Part shown: positions 30,958-42,900 of the stretch, piece after piece
Position numbering within the stretch: position 1 is the stretch's first letter
How the letters are laid out: each line of letters starts with the position of its first letter
Source of the DNA: Paragonimus westermani
Lineage: Eukaryota; Platyhelminthes; Trematoda; Plagiorchiida; Troglotrematidae
Direction of reading: 5' to 3'
Length of the DNA stretch: 64,000 nt
Assembly (NCBI GenBank): GCA_008508345.1
Contig: QNGE01001272.1
Location: 78,480 to 142,479 of the forward strand
Program-made: the position numbers and the translations under genes
Notes under the pieces: generated by a model
Databases searched by the model: none
What the model was told of the DNA's origin: nothing
The model's input: the letters and a program-made list of their open reading frames with translations, nothing else

Positions 30958-32265
30958 CACAGTTAATGGCAAAATAAGTTGACGAGATAGCTGAGGTTTC
31001 GTGATCTGCTAGATAGAATGAGTTAGCAAAGAATGATGAATAAACATGCACCGTGTAAATGTAAAACATTTTTCTTAAAATTGTGCGTTCGCTATTCCCT
31101 GAAATAGATGCTGACAGTTGACAAGTTCGAGTGTTTATTACCATCCCCACGTGCGACTGGAAACCGCTGAAATTTGGAGGCGTCGTTGGTAAATAGATAA
31201 TACCGCGGATGATGACTCACAAATGATTCGGGCAAAAGTCGTCGCGATCTGCTTAGCTTATATACTGCTCGCCACAATCGGGCGTAAGCTGAATTGAAAT
31301 TATGGTAGAAAGACATCCGCAAGTTTGTGCAGTTACATGACCACCGGAGAGAATTAAGTTCATGTGTTTTAAGAAAACCAAAGGGGTTCAACGACAAATG
31401 AAACATTGTACTGCATGAAGCATTTTGGAGTAACACGCTCGACGGTCAGCCTACGTGTACCCTGTAGCCACAACGCCACGACCTGTGGTTGGTGTATTGA
31501 TTTTCGATGCCAGTTAGGTCGGTGTGTAGTGGTCAAAAAGAGTCTCTGACTACTCTAAGTAAATACAGGCGTATTTTACTGAGTGCAAAGACAAAAGTAT
31601 AAACGAATGCAACAGGACAGTTACAAGAGTTTTAGCAAGTTATATTAATTAAGAGCATGACACAGAAAAGGTTCAAGGAGGCCACAACAATATTCCAAAT
31701 TACCAGTATCCGGGAAGCAAAGATATTCCGAGGTTACCGTGGGCGGCTGAAACGCGGTCGGTGCTGCGACATTGTTCGGAGTACAGCGGAGCTGAAAATG
31801 AATGACATCCGTGTAGTAGCGTCATGCAACTACACCACCGGTAGAAGAGCAGAAAGACGTGTCTGCACAAATTTTTTTTATTGTTTTTGTAAGTTCATTT
31901 TTTATCCAATCGAACAGCATGCAGAGATGACGCAAAACGTTGTACAATAGTGGAGCATCGTTACTGAACAAAAACAGGAAAAATATCTCTACACATGTAG
32001 TCATTTGCCAACACTTTCACTCGGACAGCCTTGCCTGGTGATAAAACGCAAAACTCATCTTTAGAGTTATCATCACTGATTAGTGAAGCTGCGCACGGCC
32101 TCTGTTCGCGTTCCAACGTCGATTGTGGCAACGCGTTTGAGGTTGATGCAACTGAAGCAGCAGAGTTAATGAAATCATAAATTACCTGGAGAGGGGGTTT
32201 GTTACTTCTCTATGCAGATGAGGCAGTGCGAAATATCTGCATTACTCATGCACTTCACGTGGAAA
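30958..32265 (-). repeat. MULE-1 3' region, first tandem copy
   Basis: Starting right after the gypsy 3' LTR, the reverse strand matches MULE-2 from about 25830 back to 24920: first the AAATAAGTTGACGAGATAGCTGA block, then the ACGACGCCTCC block, one 72-bp repeat unit at about 31440, and the RING-like region near 32165-32265. Similarity is roughly 70-80%. Near 31500-31980 the match is weak; that part includes an A/T-rich stretch at 31868-31890. Confidence 0.65.
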
Positions 32266-32458
32266 TCGTATACGGTATATACTTCTCACCGTAATCGTTC
32301 GTAAGCTACCTTGGCATTGAGGTAACAGAGAAATCAGTAAATTTGTGCGGTTACACAACCACCGAGGAGATGTAATTTCATGTGTTTTCAGAAAACCGAA
32401 GAGGTTTAACGACAAATGGAACATTGTACTGCATGAAGCATTTCGCAGTAACACGCTC

Positions 32459-32674
32459 GACGGTCAGCCTACGTGCACCCTACAGTCACAACGACACGAA
32501 CTATGGTTGGACACACTGACGTCTATGTTCGACGGTCAGCCTACGTGCACCCTACAGTCACAACGCCACGAACTATGGTTGAAAACACTGACGTCTATGT
32601 TCGACGGTCAGTCTACGTGCATCCTACAGTCACGACGTAAAAGTGTTACTGAATTTTTGGCAAGCCTTTACTGT
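32459..32674 (-). repeat. Three 72-bp tandem repeats in MULE-1
   Basis: GACGGTCAG starts at 32459, 32531 and 32603, exactly 72 bp apart. Because 72 is divisible by three, the + strand stays open and repeats a 24-residue unit (DGQPTCTLQSQRHELWL in each). A single unit is found in the first copy at about 31438 and two partial units in MULE-2. A noncoding transposon-end repeat is as likely as a protein repeat. Confidence 0.75.
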
Positions 32675-33271
32675 ATGTACAGGTTATTATTATCGGGGTT
32701 ATTCTGTCACGAAAATACTTTGCTTTCGGTTCCGCTTCAGCGAAAGTCCTCCTCTGACTGTGCATACTGGTCTAAAGTTGAACAGTATGTAAAATGTTAA
32801 GTGGAGTATCACCTACCGTTGCCAGTAACGTCCGTGTATTCATTCGCAAAAACTTTCACTCGGGCACGCTTGCCTGAGTAAACAACGCAAACTTATCTTC
32901 AGAGGTGTCATCAATGATTAGTGGGACTTCAAACGGTCTCTGCTTGCGTTTCAACGTCGGAGGCGGTTCAGTGTTTGAGGTCCATGCAGCTAAACCTTAC
33001 TGTGGGACCAAATTTTACTAATGGCCGTGGCTAAGTAATATCTGGTATGAGTGCGCTTCTTAGTCGCCCATTCGCATGCTCCGGACGGTTGTTTGACCGA
33101 TTTCCAAAGTGAAAAACATCCGAATGTGCATAAATGGTCCAGTTCGGCTTTATATATAGCTAATTTCACAGAAGGTCGTTCATAAAGCGGGAGTCTGTTC
33201 ACCGGATTATTGCAACATCCTGGTTGAACCTGCGAGTTGAATAGACAAAGGTGATCACTTAACCTTCAGAG

Positions 33272-33846
33272 TTATTGCAAGTAGCCATGCGATGAAACAA
33301 ATATCGGCTTCTGAATGAATTCGTCTGGATGGTGATTATGAGGTTTATTACACCAACTTACATGTTTCCTCACAGCATCCCGAACATGGAAGTAACATAA
33401 CATTATGTCGCGCCCAAAGACCACTCTTGCTGCTCGCATTTGGGCCGCCATTTTATCCATCACAAACGTTTTGACACGTATGTGTTGCCCCATAGCCTCC
33501 CGGGATGTTTCGAACACATGACGCAGGGATGCGTATTTCTCACTCCGTACATAGGCGTACATCACAGGTCGTCCATGGCCCATGCTGGCTGGAACCGGGA
33601 ACTGATACAGTTTCAAGCTACAGCGGCAAATGTGAAGTGATAGAGGGCCCACTCGCGTCGGTTGGTCCCATGAGTGGCATCGACGTTTACCACATCAGGG
33701 AACCCTCTGAATAACAGCACTTGCTCTTTGAGTGCGAAACATATGTGCGTGTACCTAATGTTGTCGTCTCTGATGACACTCAGCACGCCGTTTTTCTCTA
33801 TATGGTGCAGGATTTGTGGCAGATTTTCTGCTACACTAGTGCACAC
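33272..33846 (-). pseudogene. MULE-1 transposase catalytic core, frameshifted
   Basis: Both open stretches (33846-33613 and 33652-33272) encode the same residues as MULE-2 at 23423-23997, including the VDATHGT and VMDKMAAQ motifs, and break at the same place with the same stop. An identical frameshift in both copies means it predates their homogenisation. It sits on the opposite strand, about 9.3-10.5 kb away. Confidence 0.8.
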
Positions 33847-33917
33847 CAGCCCAGTTACTTATAACTGGGGGTTTCAACAGATTACGGATGTTGCAAATAT
33901 CCATGGTAATCATACAC

Positions 33918-35660
33918 TTTCAGCGATTCCAGCGATTCGTACACGGTTTTGATGCTGGGAGTCCAACCTACCCGGATCCAGTCAGTTTGTTCGTTTCGAT
34001 GTCCGGCGGTTTCTGTTGACCTGGAAGGCAGTCATTAAAAACGGGGTGTAGCACCGCTCTTGAGGGTTACAGAAAGTACCATGAACAGAGTAAAATACTA
34101 ATCTAGCAAAACAAGATAAATTATTAATTCAACGGTTTATTAAGTAGGTGAGAATCCAATAACACTTTGAGACGGTCTTTAGAAGAGCAGCTAACAATCT
34201 CTAGTGGTAGGTTGTTCCAGTAGTTGATAACCCTATGAGAGAAGAACTGTTGTCTTAGGAAGGTCCGAGGTCGAACTTTATACAGCTTATTGTTGTGAAC
34301 TCTTCGACTGTTATCACTTACCAGGGTGGAGGATTGTTGTACGAGTCCTGTGCTAAAGAGAAAGTGTGTGAGAATTAAGTCGCCGCGGAGTCTACGAAAC
34401 TCAAGTGGATAAAGATCGAGAATTTCGAGGCGAGACTCGTACGATAGATGCCGTAAACCAGTGGCCATTTTGGTGGCTACTCGCTGGGCACGTTCAATGG
34501 CGATTACGTCCTTCTTCGAATCGGTGTAGACGACTTGATTGGCCTACTCGAGCAATGGTCTTATGTAGACCCTGTACAGCGTGTGAAAGGCGCGCTTGTC
34601 AATCCGGGGGTAGGTTCGTTTGATCATCCCGAGAGTCATGAGGCCCCATTTTGGTTGCCAGCTGGTGATGATAAGAGAAGGACAAACTAGACGTCAGCCA
34701 GATCCCTGGGTCTTTTTGGGGTCTACTTTCGTGATATCTACTACACTTCGTGACCGTTTATCACGAATAATTTCCTGGAGTCGCCTTCGAGTGGCATGTG
34801 CGCGCACTTACTATCGTTCAGAGGGAGACTCCAATCATCTGACCAGCACTTAATATGATCAAGGTTAATCTGCAATGCATTGTGGGCACACGCATTCCAG
34901 ATTTTCAAGTCGTCGGCATAAAGGAGGGCGTTGCTAGAGATCAACCCGGGGCGATCATTGATGTAGATCAGAAACAACAATGGACCAAGTACCGATCGTT
35001 GAGGGACTCCGACAGAGACCGGGGATGGAGACGAAAGGCCTGAACCGGGTTTTTACTCTGAAGGTCCTGTTACCAAGAAAGGAAGTTATCCAGCGTCGAA
35101 CCTCTCCTTGGATCCCATAAGCTTCTAGTTCATGCACCAGAGGACCGTGTGGGACACGGTCGAAGGCCTTGGCAAAGTCGAAGAAGATGGCATCCGAGAT
35201 GTGACCATTTACTTTGGCCTCCGTTAGACTATCCATGAAGAATAACATATTGGTTATGCATGACTGATCGGGAAGAAATCCATGCTGGGTCGAAGAGAAA
35301 AGTTTATTCGAGAAGAAATGCCTGAAGATAGTGCGTTTTAACAGTCTCTCCATTATCATGCATGGGATGCTGGTAAGGCTGACCGGCCGATAACTAGCAG
35401 GAGAGTGACGATCGCCTGTTTTAAATATAGGTGAGACAGTGACCTATTTCCATGTCTCCGGAAGAGTGTCTGTCCAAAGTGTCTGTTTAAACAGATCAAA
35501 GAGAGGCGCCGCCAAACCGAGGGCCGCTTCTTTGAGGATCTGGGGATGGATCTTGTCTGGCCCCATGGCACTATAAGGATTGATCCTAGGCAAGATGTCT
35601 TGAACGTCGGACACAGAAAAGTCAGCTGTCAGGATGGGGGTTTGGAGTTGTCTCCGCCAT
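33918..35660 (-). mobile_element. CR1 copy 3, 5' truncated, inserted in MULE-1
   Basis: The reverse strand matches the intact CR1 from about 3370 to its 3' end. It contains the RT (NYRP-like start at 35390, YADD in [10 protein letters not shown] near 34910) and the ORF2 C-terminus. It ends in two perfect CAGCGATTC units (33921-33938, reverse of GAATCGCTG). Frames are broken near 35360 and 34965, and an internal gap of about 270 bp occurs near 34620-34750. On both sides the sequence is MULE-1, so this is a later insertion. No clear target duplication was found. Confidence 0.8.
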
Positions 35661-36507
35661 TAACATCCGCACCATACTGCTTCCACTCAGCAGTTGGCGT
35701 GTTGTACTCAAAATGATGTTTTGATTAGTTCACTACACTCTCTGTGAGTCCACGAATCTTTGGATGCACATCGTACAACAAAGTAATTATGTCCCGATGG
35801 TGCTCCAGTGTGGGAGAGCTAACAATCAACCCGGTATTTCTCCCATCCACGTTGAAGCGTGATTGGTAGCATGTATCGCGGGAACTGTGCAATGGGACTT
35901 ATGTAAACTGGTCTCACTAAACACGTCGTAGTCCACGGATTTCGCTCTTACAGTGGAACGTCATCTAACACGTAACCTTAACGACAATCACACACACGTT
36001 GTATTATTTCAAGCGTCCACTGCCAGATTTCGTGCTTATTCCGTCACACCACCTACGATCGTGTAACAGGCAAGCCGGACGTTCTGGCTTCGTGTACCCG
36101 ATACACTCGTGAACCCACTTTGTGCAACGTGAAGACACCGGGGGAGAGCGTTCCTCAGAAGTACGGGGTCCAAACGATAGTTTCGTAAAAGGAGGTAACA
36201 GAAACAAACGTGAGCCAAAGGCCCAGTAAGACATGCACAGGGCCTACACAAACGAAAACCAAGATGGCGTCAACAGCATACTGCGTTACAATCGCTAATG
36301 TTGATCTCAGCGCCAAATGAAGAGCAGACCGATTTACGGTCGACTAAAACAAATCTTTTTAACTCTCCTGATGCTTTCTGACATGGAAATCGAGGGTTCT
36401 CAAATTTCTGGGCGATTCCACGGAAATATCGCCCGGTATCCAAAGATTTCTCACTTCATTGCCGTCTAACGGCAGATTTCACTTCCTACTGATAATTTAA
36501 ATCGACC
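35661..36507 (-). repeat. MULE-1 5' region with terminal repeat
   Basis: The reverse strand matches MULE-2 22532-23340 in order. The terminal-repeat zone (GTGAAATCTGCCGTTAGACGG) lies near 36460, then the ATCGCCCAGAAAT block, the AAAAAGATTTGTTTTAGTCGAC block near 36355, the 33-bp intron equivalent near 35930, and the GAGTACAACACGCCAACTGC block near 35700. It ends where CR1 copy 3 begins. Divergence from MULE-2 is about 20-25%, with an unmatched stretch around 36000-36260. Confidence 0.7.
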
Positions 36508-38730
36508 GGCTGGGTGAGCTGCTATTCGACAAACACAAAATCAATGACAATGACAATGTCAAGTAGTTAATCTGGATACCTTCTTGATTCGTTAGCCACC
36601 GTTCACGTCGGAAACCAAACCCTATTTTTATACTGAACCTAGCCAACTATTAGGCATGTAAACTTAGTTTTTCGGCGATACACACGAAAATGGCAAGTGA
36701 GAGAAGATTATCAATTTGAACGTCACTCACATTCGATCGCAGAATTCACATTGTAACGGATTTTCCAGCCAGCCTCGGTCAAAAATAGGCACTAAACTCG
36801 AGTTTCGCTCTCATTTGATCTCGTCAGTGGTGCATATCCTTGCCACAGCCAGAGGAAACCCCGGCCGCGATTTCACGAGGCGACCGTATTGACCACTGCG
36901 TCACTGATCTGACATTAGGCACGACCGAATTACCATATGTGGACGCTCAACCACTTTCGTATGTGAACAATGATCAGGTTGCCTGATCGTTTCGAAAGGA
37001 AACGTAGTAACTGTCCTGCTAACTCCAATCGATAACCTCGCGATTAGGATTTCCACGACAGAATGGAAACGAACCAAATCCCCGACAACTCATCAGTAGA
37101 GAAAAGATTACTCTCTCATGGCCCACTGACATATAGGAATAACAAACTACCTCAGATTTGATGGTGTAGTGCTAGTTCCCGAATTCGTACGCCCAGAGTT
37201 TCCCCTACCTTATGCTGCGATGAATCAGAAGTCGTAAGGAGAAAACGGTGACTCTGCAAGCAGACTTCAGCAGACTTCAACGTAACAATTGAGGGGTACT
37301 AGGGAGCTGAACGTGAGAGCACCTTGAGTACAACCACACAGCAGCCGCCAGAGTGGAAGAGTGCGTCGACGGAAAATTCCAGTCGACCTTCAGAATTCAA
37401 ACAAGCGTAAGACTGGTTAAGCGGCGTTCCTAACGGTAATAGCTTAACATTGTTATCCTAGTGAATGTAACCTACAGGAGTAGAGATAGTGCGAATTCAT
37501 TACACAGCTGATAACATAACTGTGATACCTATGCCAGCCCACTAACTTTGATGCTAGTGGTTTGTAGTAAGTTCACATATTCAAGGTAATGTGAACAGGC
37601 GCGGTGGTACTGGCAAGGCGAATCTCACGTCGCGGGGAGTTTAGAATTTTGGGGACGTCGAAGGTGATCTCACTACAGTGGTGACTGACTGTTGCATACG
37701 CATTTACACCTCAGTTATTATTGCCTAGGTAAACAGAAGATGGATTACTTTTGCTTTCATCAGTACTATAAAAGTTGTGGACAGGTATTAGCAGTCAAAG
37801 AATTCACGTCTTTACATCAAAATGGATTGTCTGCCAAAAAATTGAATCGAATTAAAAGAAACTAGAAGGAACATCCCAAACTCTGCACTTTTGTGCCATT
37901 TGCCTAGAAGAATAATTCGTGTACCTCACGCAAACCTTAACCACCCGTGTAACAAACAGGGGTACACAGTTCGTAATCAATGAATGTCAAATCGGCCATA
38001 CAAGACCCGAACAAGTTAACTGAAAACAAAATAGTGTTATAGAAGTATCGGCCGTTTGTGTCAAAGTTATCTTATTTTAAGCCACACATTAATGACTTAC
38101 AGCAAAGATCGACACAACTTAATTGGTGAATTCAAGGGCTGAAATGAGCAAAGATGAACAGTGTTCACGGAACGTTCAATAATGTTGGGAGGAATTTGGA
38201 TTGATCTAAGCGTAATTGACGATGCGAAGAGCTGTGGCTAACATTTGATCCAAAAATGGAGTGTTTCAGCTGGATGCCGATCATCGGCGTTGAAGGAAGA
38301 ACTGACACTTGCGCGTAACAAAATTTATTCAAAAATGTCGTGTCTGTTTTCATTAAATCAAACGAAAATGCACAATGCTACCTGACGCAGCAGTTACGTG
38401 AGATTGCAATAATGAAGTATAAAATAGCAAGAACGCCACGCACTCTCCTCCTCTCCCGAGATAACTAAGATCCGTCAAATAGTCCCCGACATAAATAACA
38501 TGAAAGCAGTATCAACGAAGACAGTAGTATCTCGATGATTCTCGTTGATGGTTAGCCGCCATCCAACCATGATGGAAAGAGCAAGCCCTATTCAGAAAAG
38601 AATGGGAAAGGACTTGACTGCTAAACAGCTGTCTATATTCTAACGTTCTACGTCAAGATGCCTGCACCTTACTAAAAAAATAACCGAGTCAGAATTGAAT
38701 GTAAGTCAGCATCAGCAGAACACTTTCCAT
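36508..38730. other. Unrecognised stretch
   Basis: No domain, long ORF or repeat copy was recognised on either strand. The longest open reading stretches are about 60 codons. Confidence 0.45.
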
Positions 38731-38734
38731 ACAG

Positions 38735-39900
38735 CTTTCGCTGTCCAATACCATTTCACAGACAACTCGGTAAAACGACATCCATGTCACTCAGCTCGAC
38801 TAGTCGGGACCCCGAGTAAGGTCTCTAGTCACAGACTCTGTGAATTCTCTGGGTTTCAGATCAGCGAACGAAGCCGACCTATAGTAATCAACGCCTTGGT
38901 GACCGACTACTTCTTCAAGTCACATCATCATTTGTGAACCACCCACCTGTAGCCAGCTGGCAAACAATACTTGGTGTGGAAGGTCGTTAGCTATCATCCT
39001 CAGTGTATGATCCAACCATCTTAGTTTGTCTAGGTTTGATGGTCAAAGGAAAGAACTCGTTTATAATTTACTATTAAATACTCTATTTCCAAATTCATCG
39101 TTACCTACACATTGAGGCCATTGGAAGCAAACAGTTGAAAGCAAACCCAGATGCTGAGGTAACTGAAAACGGTTTAGATCTTCTACCCTGAAATGTCAAA
39201 CTTCTGAGCCGAAAAGCGTCCTAGCACTCGTGTAAATGACCCTCAAGTTTGTCAGCAATGCCTCTGTGTCACGAGAGGTGTCCTATTTTGGATACCACTG
39301 CCGTAGCCTTGGAGATACGAGTCTCTATTTCATGCATTGTGCCACCAGCGCTGTAGATGCAATGACCCAATTAAAATAACCAATAAACAGCCACCACGAT
39401 TCCAATAATTAACGGTCAGTCAACGTAGCCACAGCAGTCGCTCAGAAGCACTTCGTACTATGGAGCTTCAAAATGCATTTTGAAGCATAAAACAGTGCAA
39501 AATAATGTCCAACATCGTCTATGTTTTAGGATATCTGCACCAAATTTAGCATGAATGAAGTAGAACGGTTTGCACGTCATGTTTAACATGTCATTAGCAA
39601 ATGGATTGCGAATAACACAACGTTAGGAGCAAGTTGTAATACTCATCTATGCTGCTTTAAAATTATCAACTCACAGCACCTTGCCATCAGTATGATTAAC
39701 AGCAGTCAGTCTTACACAGGTAGGAGGTGCACGGCGGTACCTACATGTCTGAGAAATCAGCTGTCGTTGCGCTGCCGTATAGTTGAAGTATACCTGTTAC
39801 TGCATATTCTTCCTTTAGTTCGTTCATGTTGGTCGATCTGATCACCTTCCAAGTCAGTTGTGTCCACAGTTTCTTTATAGGGAGCAGTATCGGAGGCATG
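38735..39900 (-). pseudogene. RTE-clade fragment, second copy, with internal insertion
   Basis: 38735-38860 matches the RTE terminal segment at 17675-17795. Near 39010 the reverse strand reads NLDKLRWLDHTLRM, the conserved RTE C-terminal motif deleted from the first copy. 39380-39500 and 39650-39760 match the RT palm of the first copy (around 17820-18060), with AGGTAGGAGGTGCACGGCGG near 39718. A foreign segment of about 145 bp (39502-39647) separates the last two. It is heavily decayed; the 5' limit is uncertain. Confidence 0.65.
39502..39647. repeat. Short dispersed repeat inserted in the RTE fragment
   Basis: This matches the reverse complement of about 56290-56420, with shared CACCAAATTTAG, GTTTAACATG and GAATAACACAAC blocks. 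The RTE sequence is collinear on both sides once it is removed, which shows it is an insertion. Its size suggests a MITE-like or other nonautonomous element. The ends were not resolved. Confidence 0.55.
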
Positions 39901-39989
39901 CTTTGAAAGTCCGCTTATTCAGTGAGAATGAGAATGCCGAGTATCTTGTTCATATTATCAACGATGTGAGCCTAACACTTATTTTCTTC

Positions 39990-42900
39990 AATAACATCAG
40001 GTTAGTCTTCCATTACTGAGTCTTTTCTGTGTCTGTGGTTTATCAGTGTCTAGGGGTCACCCATTTAAGATGAGATTCTAGCAACTACAGATATAGCGCA
40101 TTTCCATGATATTCAAGTGATTCTGTGTTGATCTGGCACACAGTACCGATTCATTAACGAATGTTTGAAGGTTTGCTGCTTACGGAGAATTAGCTGAACT
40201 TATCAACTAACTATCAACGGAACGAAACTCAGGGCAACTCAATTCCGTCCCATAAGGGAGTAGGGGTGAAAGTGATAAAACATTCCATACTGAACGAGAA
40301 AAAGCCTTTTTAGAAAACGCGTTGTGATTCAGAGATTGCTGAAGCAAACCGAATGACAAAAATGTGACATGCAACTAAGCCAACTATGAGCAAGTATGAG
40401 ACATAGCTAGGCAACTCCTGGACATGCGATCTGTGCCAAAGGAGCTGAGAACGCGAGTAGACGGTTGTTAAGTCTGCAATAGTGAAATCCATGCTAATTA
40501 CATTTTTTTGTTTAAAAATCTATGCTCCCAAGGCCATTCTTCCTGGTAAACCCAAAGAAAAAAATGACTAGACACCTGTTAATTATCCGATGGTGACATC
40601 CAGCTGTAGGTTAGCTGGAAACCAGTGCACAATACTGGAGTAATAACTTTTAGGTTATTGAAAAAATGTCAATATTAGTAAATAGGATGTAGTGTGCAAA
40701 TACATTTCATTCGAATCTCATCGGTTACTTCCGAGAAATTAACACGCACATTATATAGTGGGGGGGGGCAAGCAGAAAGGCAAAGTCAGTCTAGTCAGTC
40801 AATCAGGTGACTAGGGCGGAAACAGTAAGCTGCAACCGAAGTGTACTTATTGATAAGATACATGAAACTAGCATATTGTGACAAAATTTTCACGGGTCAA
40901 ATAGATGGTACGAGACCAGAAAGGGAGAGATATGATTAGAAAATCCATACATATCAAGTAGAAGGATAAACGTACGTTTGGTTCAAAAAATTATATTACT
41001 GATGAGTAGTGTGGCAGATTTATGATTTTAGATGAGACCCTGAAAGCAACAAAATTCACCGATGAGGTGCGAACGAAATGTTATTACAAAAGAAATCGTA
41101 AGTACTACTACTGCTGGACTTTTCCAACCACAATGTTTGGAACCAGCTTGTTGTCCCTTCGAGAGGTGGCTTGCAGGAAGTCTGTTTGAACGCAAAATTT
41201 GCTGTCAAACAGAGGTGTTTTTCAGTTTAGGCCGGTAGAACCCCCGGTGACTAATCGGTACTGTTTACAACCAGACAGGGCGCGTTGAATTCTGTAGATT
41301 CAGTTTAACTAAGAATTTCTGAACATGGCTAATTTGTCTCTGTCTGGCTCGGGAGAAGCGTTTTCGCACTTACAATAAAATGTGGCTGAGCACTTGTATA
41401 GAATAATATTACAAACGATGATTTCTCCTAGCTTTTGAAAGTAGATCTTTGCGTTTTGTCACATGTTGAATTCAAAATGTGCGAGAAAGTGGTTGACATG
41501 ATCGTGTTTCCAAGAAGGCATTGGTCAGCAACTTTTACAGTTCAGCTAGTTGCGCATGCGACAGTTACCGTTAATGGATCAATCAGTCACAGTTGCTGGC
41601 CAGCGATCAAACCGGTCGATACTCCTGAGAAGTTGAGTGTGGCCCTAAGATGGTAAGAATCACCCGACAAGGCCTGGACGGACATGTCCAGAGCGATCGT
41701 CGGGTGTTGGGAATGCTTCCATCCACCACACCTGAGGCATCTGTCTCCTATGCGGTCTCAACATGACTGCGTCTATACAGTGACTTTCTAACAACAATGG
41801 GTAATTTTTGGCAACTCATTTTACACTGCCCAAGGGTTCTGAAATTTGATCATCTGACCCGTCCGCTGTAAACACCAGTAGGGATGCACCAAAATTCATT
41901 CGAGCAAAAATCATGTAATGTCATTCCCTAGTCTGATTTATTCAACCCTACGCTTTACCGCATTGTTTCCGGGAGCAGCACAATATTATTCTAGATTTAA
42001 CAGGTGAGTGCATGCGTTTTGTTTCCACTGACAATGGTTAGGTGTCTGGCATGGGTAGTGCGTTTGACGCCGAATAACTTTGTGATAAACAATTTGTTCG
42101 TCTGAAGGATAGTATGTGTTTAACGGTCAAGATTCGCCGCAAGCACACTGCCAGTTTGATGGTTGCAGCCATTCATCAGGTATGCGTACCCGATGAACTT
42201 CCATCATAAATCCTACTGTACAAAATTTTAATGCCACTTAGGAGGCGAAGACAGTGGAAGTTCCTACACAGTTTCACTCAGCGCTCTTAACATCGCCACT
42301 GATCTGTGGACTCTACTGAGTCTGAGAGGAACGAAACAACTAACTCGTAAATGAAACGGTACCTATATTATGTTCTATTCTTTTAGTGTTTTTACGTAGT
42401 TCATATAACTGATTCAGGAAATGTTTGTATCTAAGCATAACTGATGCTTTGAATAAGTTATTCGATGACTCAAAAACCACTGAGCTGTCTCTTATTCATT
42501 CGACTCTGTTTTAATAAGCCTTTATCAGCTTGTCTCTCTGTCTACAATCTTTCCCCATTCGTCATTTCGGTGAGCAACAACCAAAACCTTTCATATACAG
42601 GTCGTTCTCTGTAATCACTACACCAGATTCTCGACAGTGAGAAGTACACGTCGAATTATTGAAAATTCGCACCTTAGAGCTTCAAACACAGACAGTCTTG
42701 TTGACATCATCCCGAACTAAAAGAGTAATTCAGATTCTCTTCTTGAAAAATGAAATGAAGCCAGCTCACTCAAACACTTGTCCAATTAAGTAATTTGTCG
42801 TTTTCGAAGTGTCATACATAGGTGATGGTTTCGTCAGACGTCGAAATGAAAAACCGTATTATTTTCAGTTGCTGCAGTGTTCACGTTGCACATTGCTCTT

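Larger units (their letters stand above)
32266..33917 (-). repeat. MULE-1, second copy of 3' region and transposase core
   Basis: On the reverse strand this runs from the SWIM-side and catalytic segments (33902 to 33014) through the 25010-25560 equivalent (32990 to 32270). Relative to MULE-2 about 840 bp are missing at 33000-33010. Segment 33206-33902 is identical by eye to 24063-23367, while 32270-33000 is only about 75-80% similar to its MULE-2 counterpart. Confidence 0.7.
22229..36507 (-). mobile_element. MULE-1: Mutator-like element on the - strand, broken by nested insertions
   Basis: Segments 22229-22418, 30958-32265, 32266-33917 and 35661-36507 together retrace MULE-2 (22532-26023) in reverse, including both termini. 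The left end, GGTTGAAATTTATCCGC, corresponds to the 3' terminal repeat, and the right end (about 36460-36507) to the 5' terminal repeat. The intervening sequence is a gypsy retrotransposon (22419-30957) and a CR1 (33918-35660). The 3' part is present twice in tandem (30958-32265 and from 32266), and the second copy has lost about 840 bp relative to MULE-2. A possible decayed target duplication is GATTGGGT (22221-22228) and GGCTGGGT (36508-36515), 6 of 8 matching. The terminal coordinates are uncertain by a few bases. Confidence 0.75.

Noticed and set aside
32345..32800. 151-codon + strand open stretch with 24-residue repeats as a protein-coding gene
   Set aside because: It lies antisense in a MULE 3' region, and the openness follows from a 72-bp DNA repeat. 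It is kept only as a repeat feature and a low-weight finding.
33850..33917. Target-site duplication of CR1 copy 3
   Set aside because: Similar short strings occur on both sides (GATGTTAATGG against GATTACCATGG), but the match is too weak, and CR1 elements often lack clear duplications.
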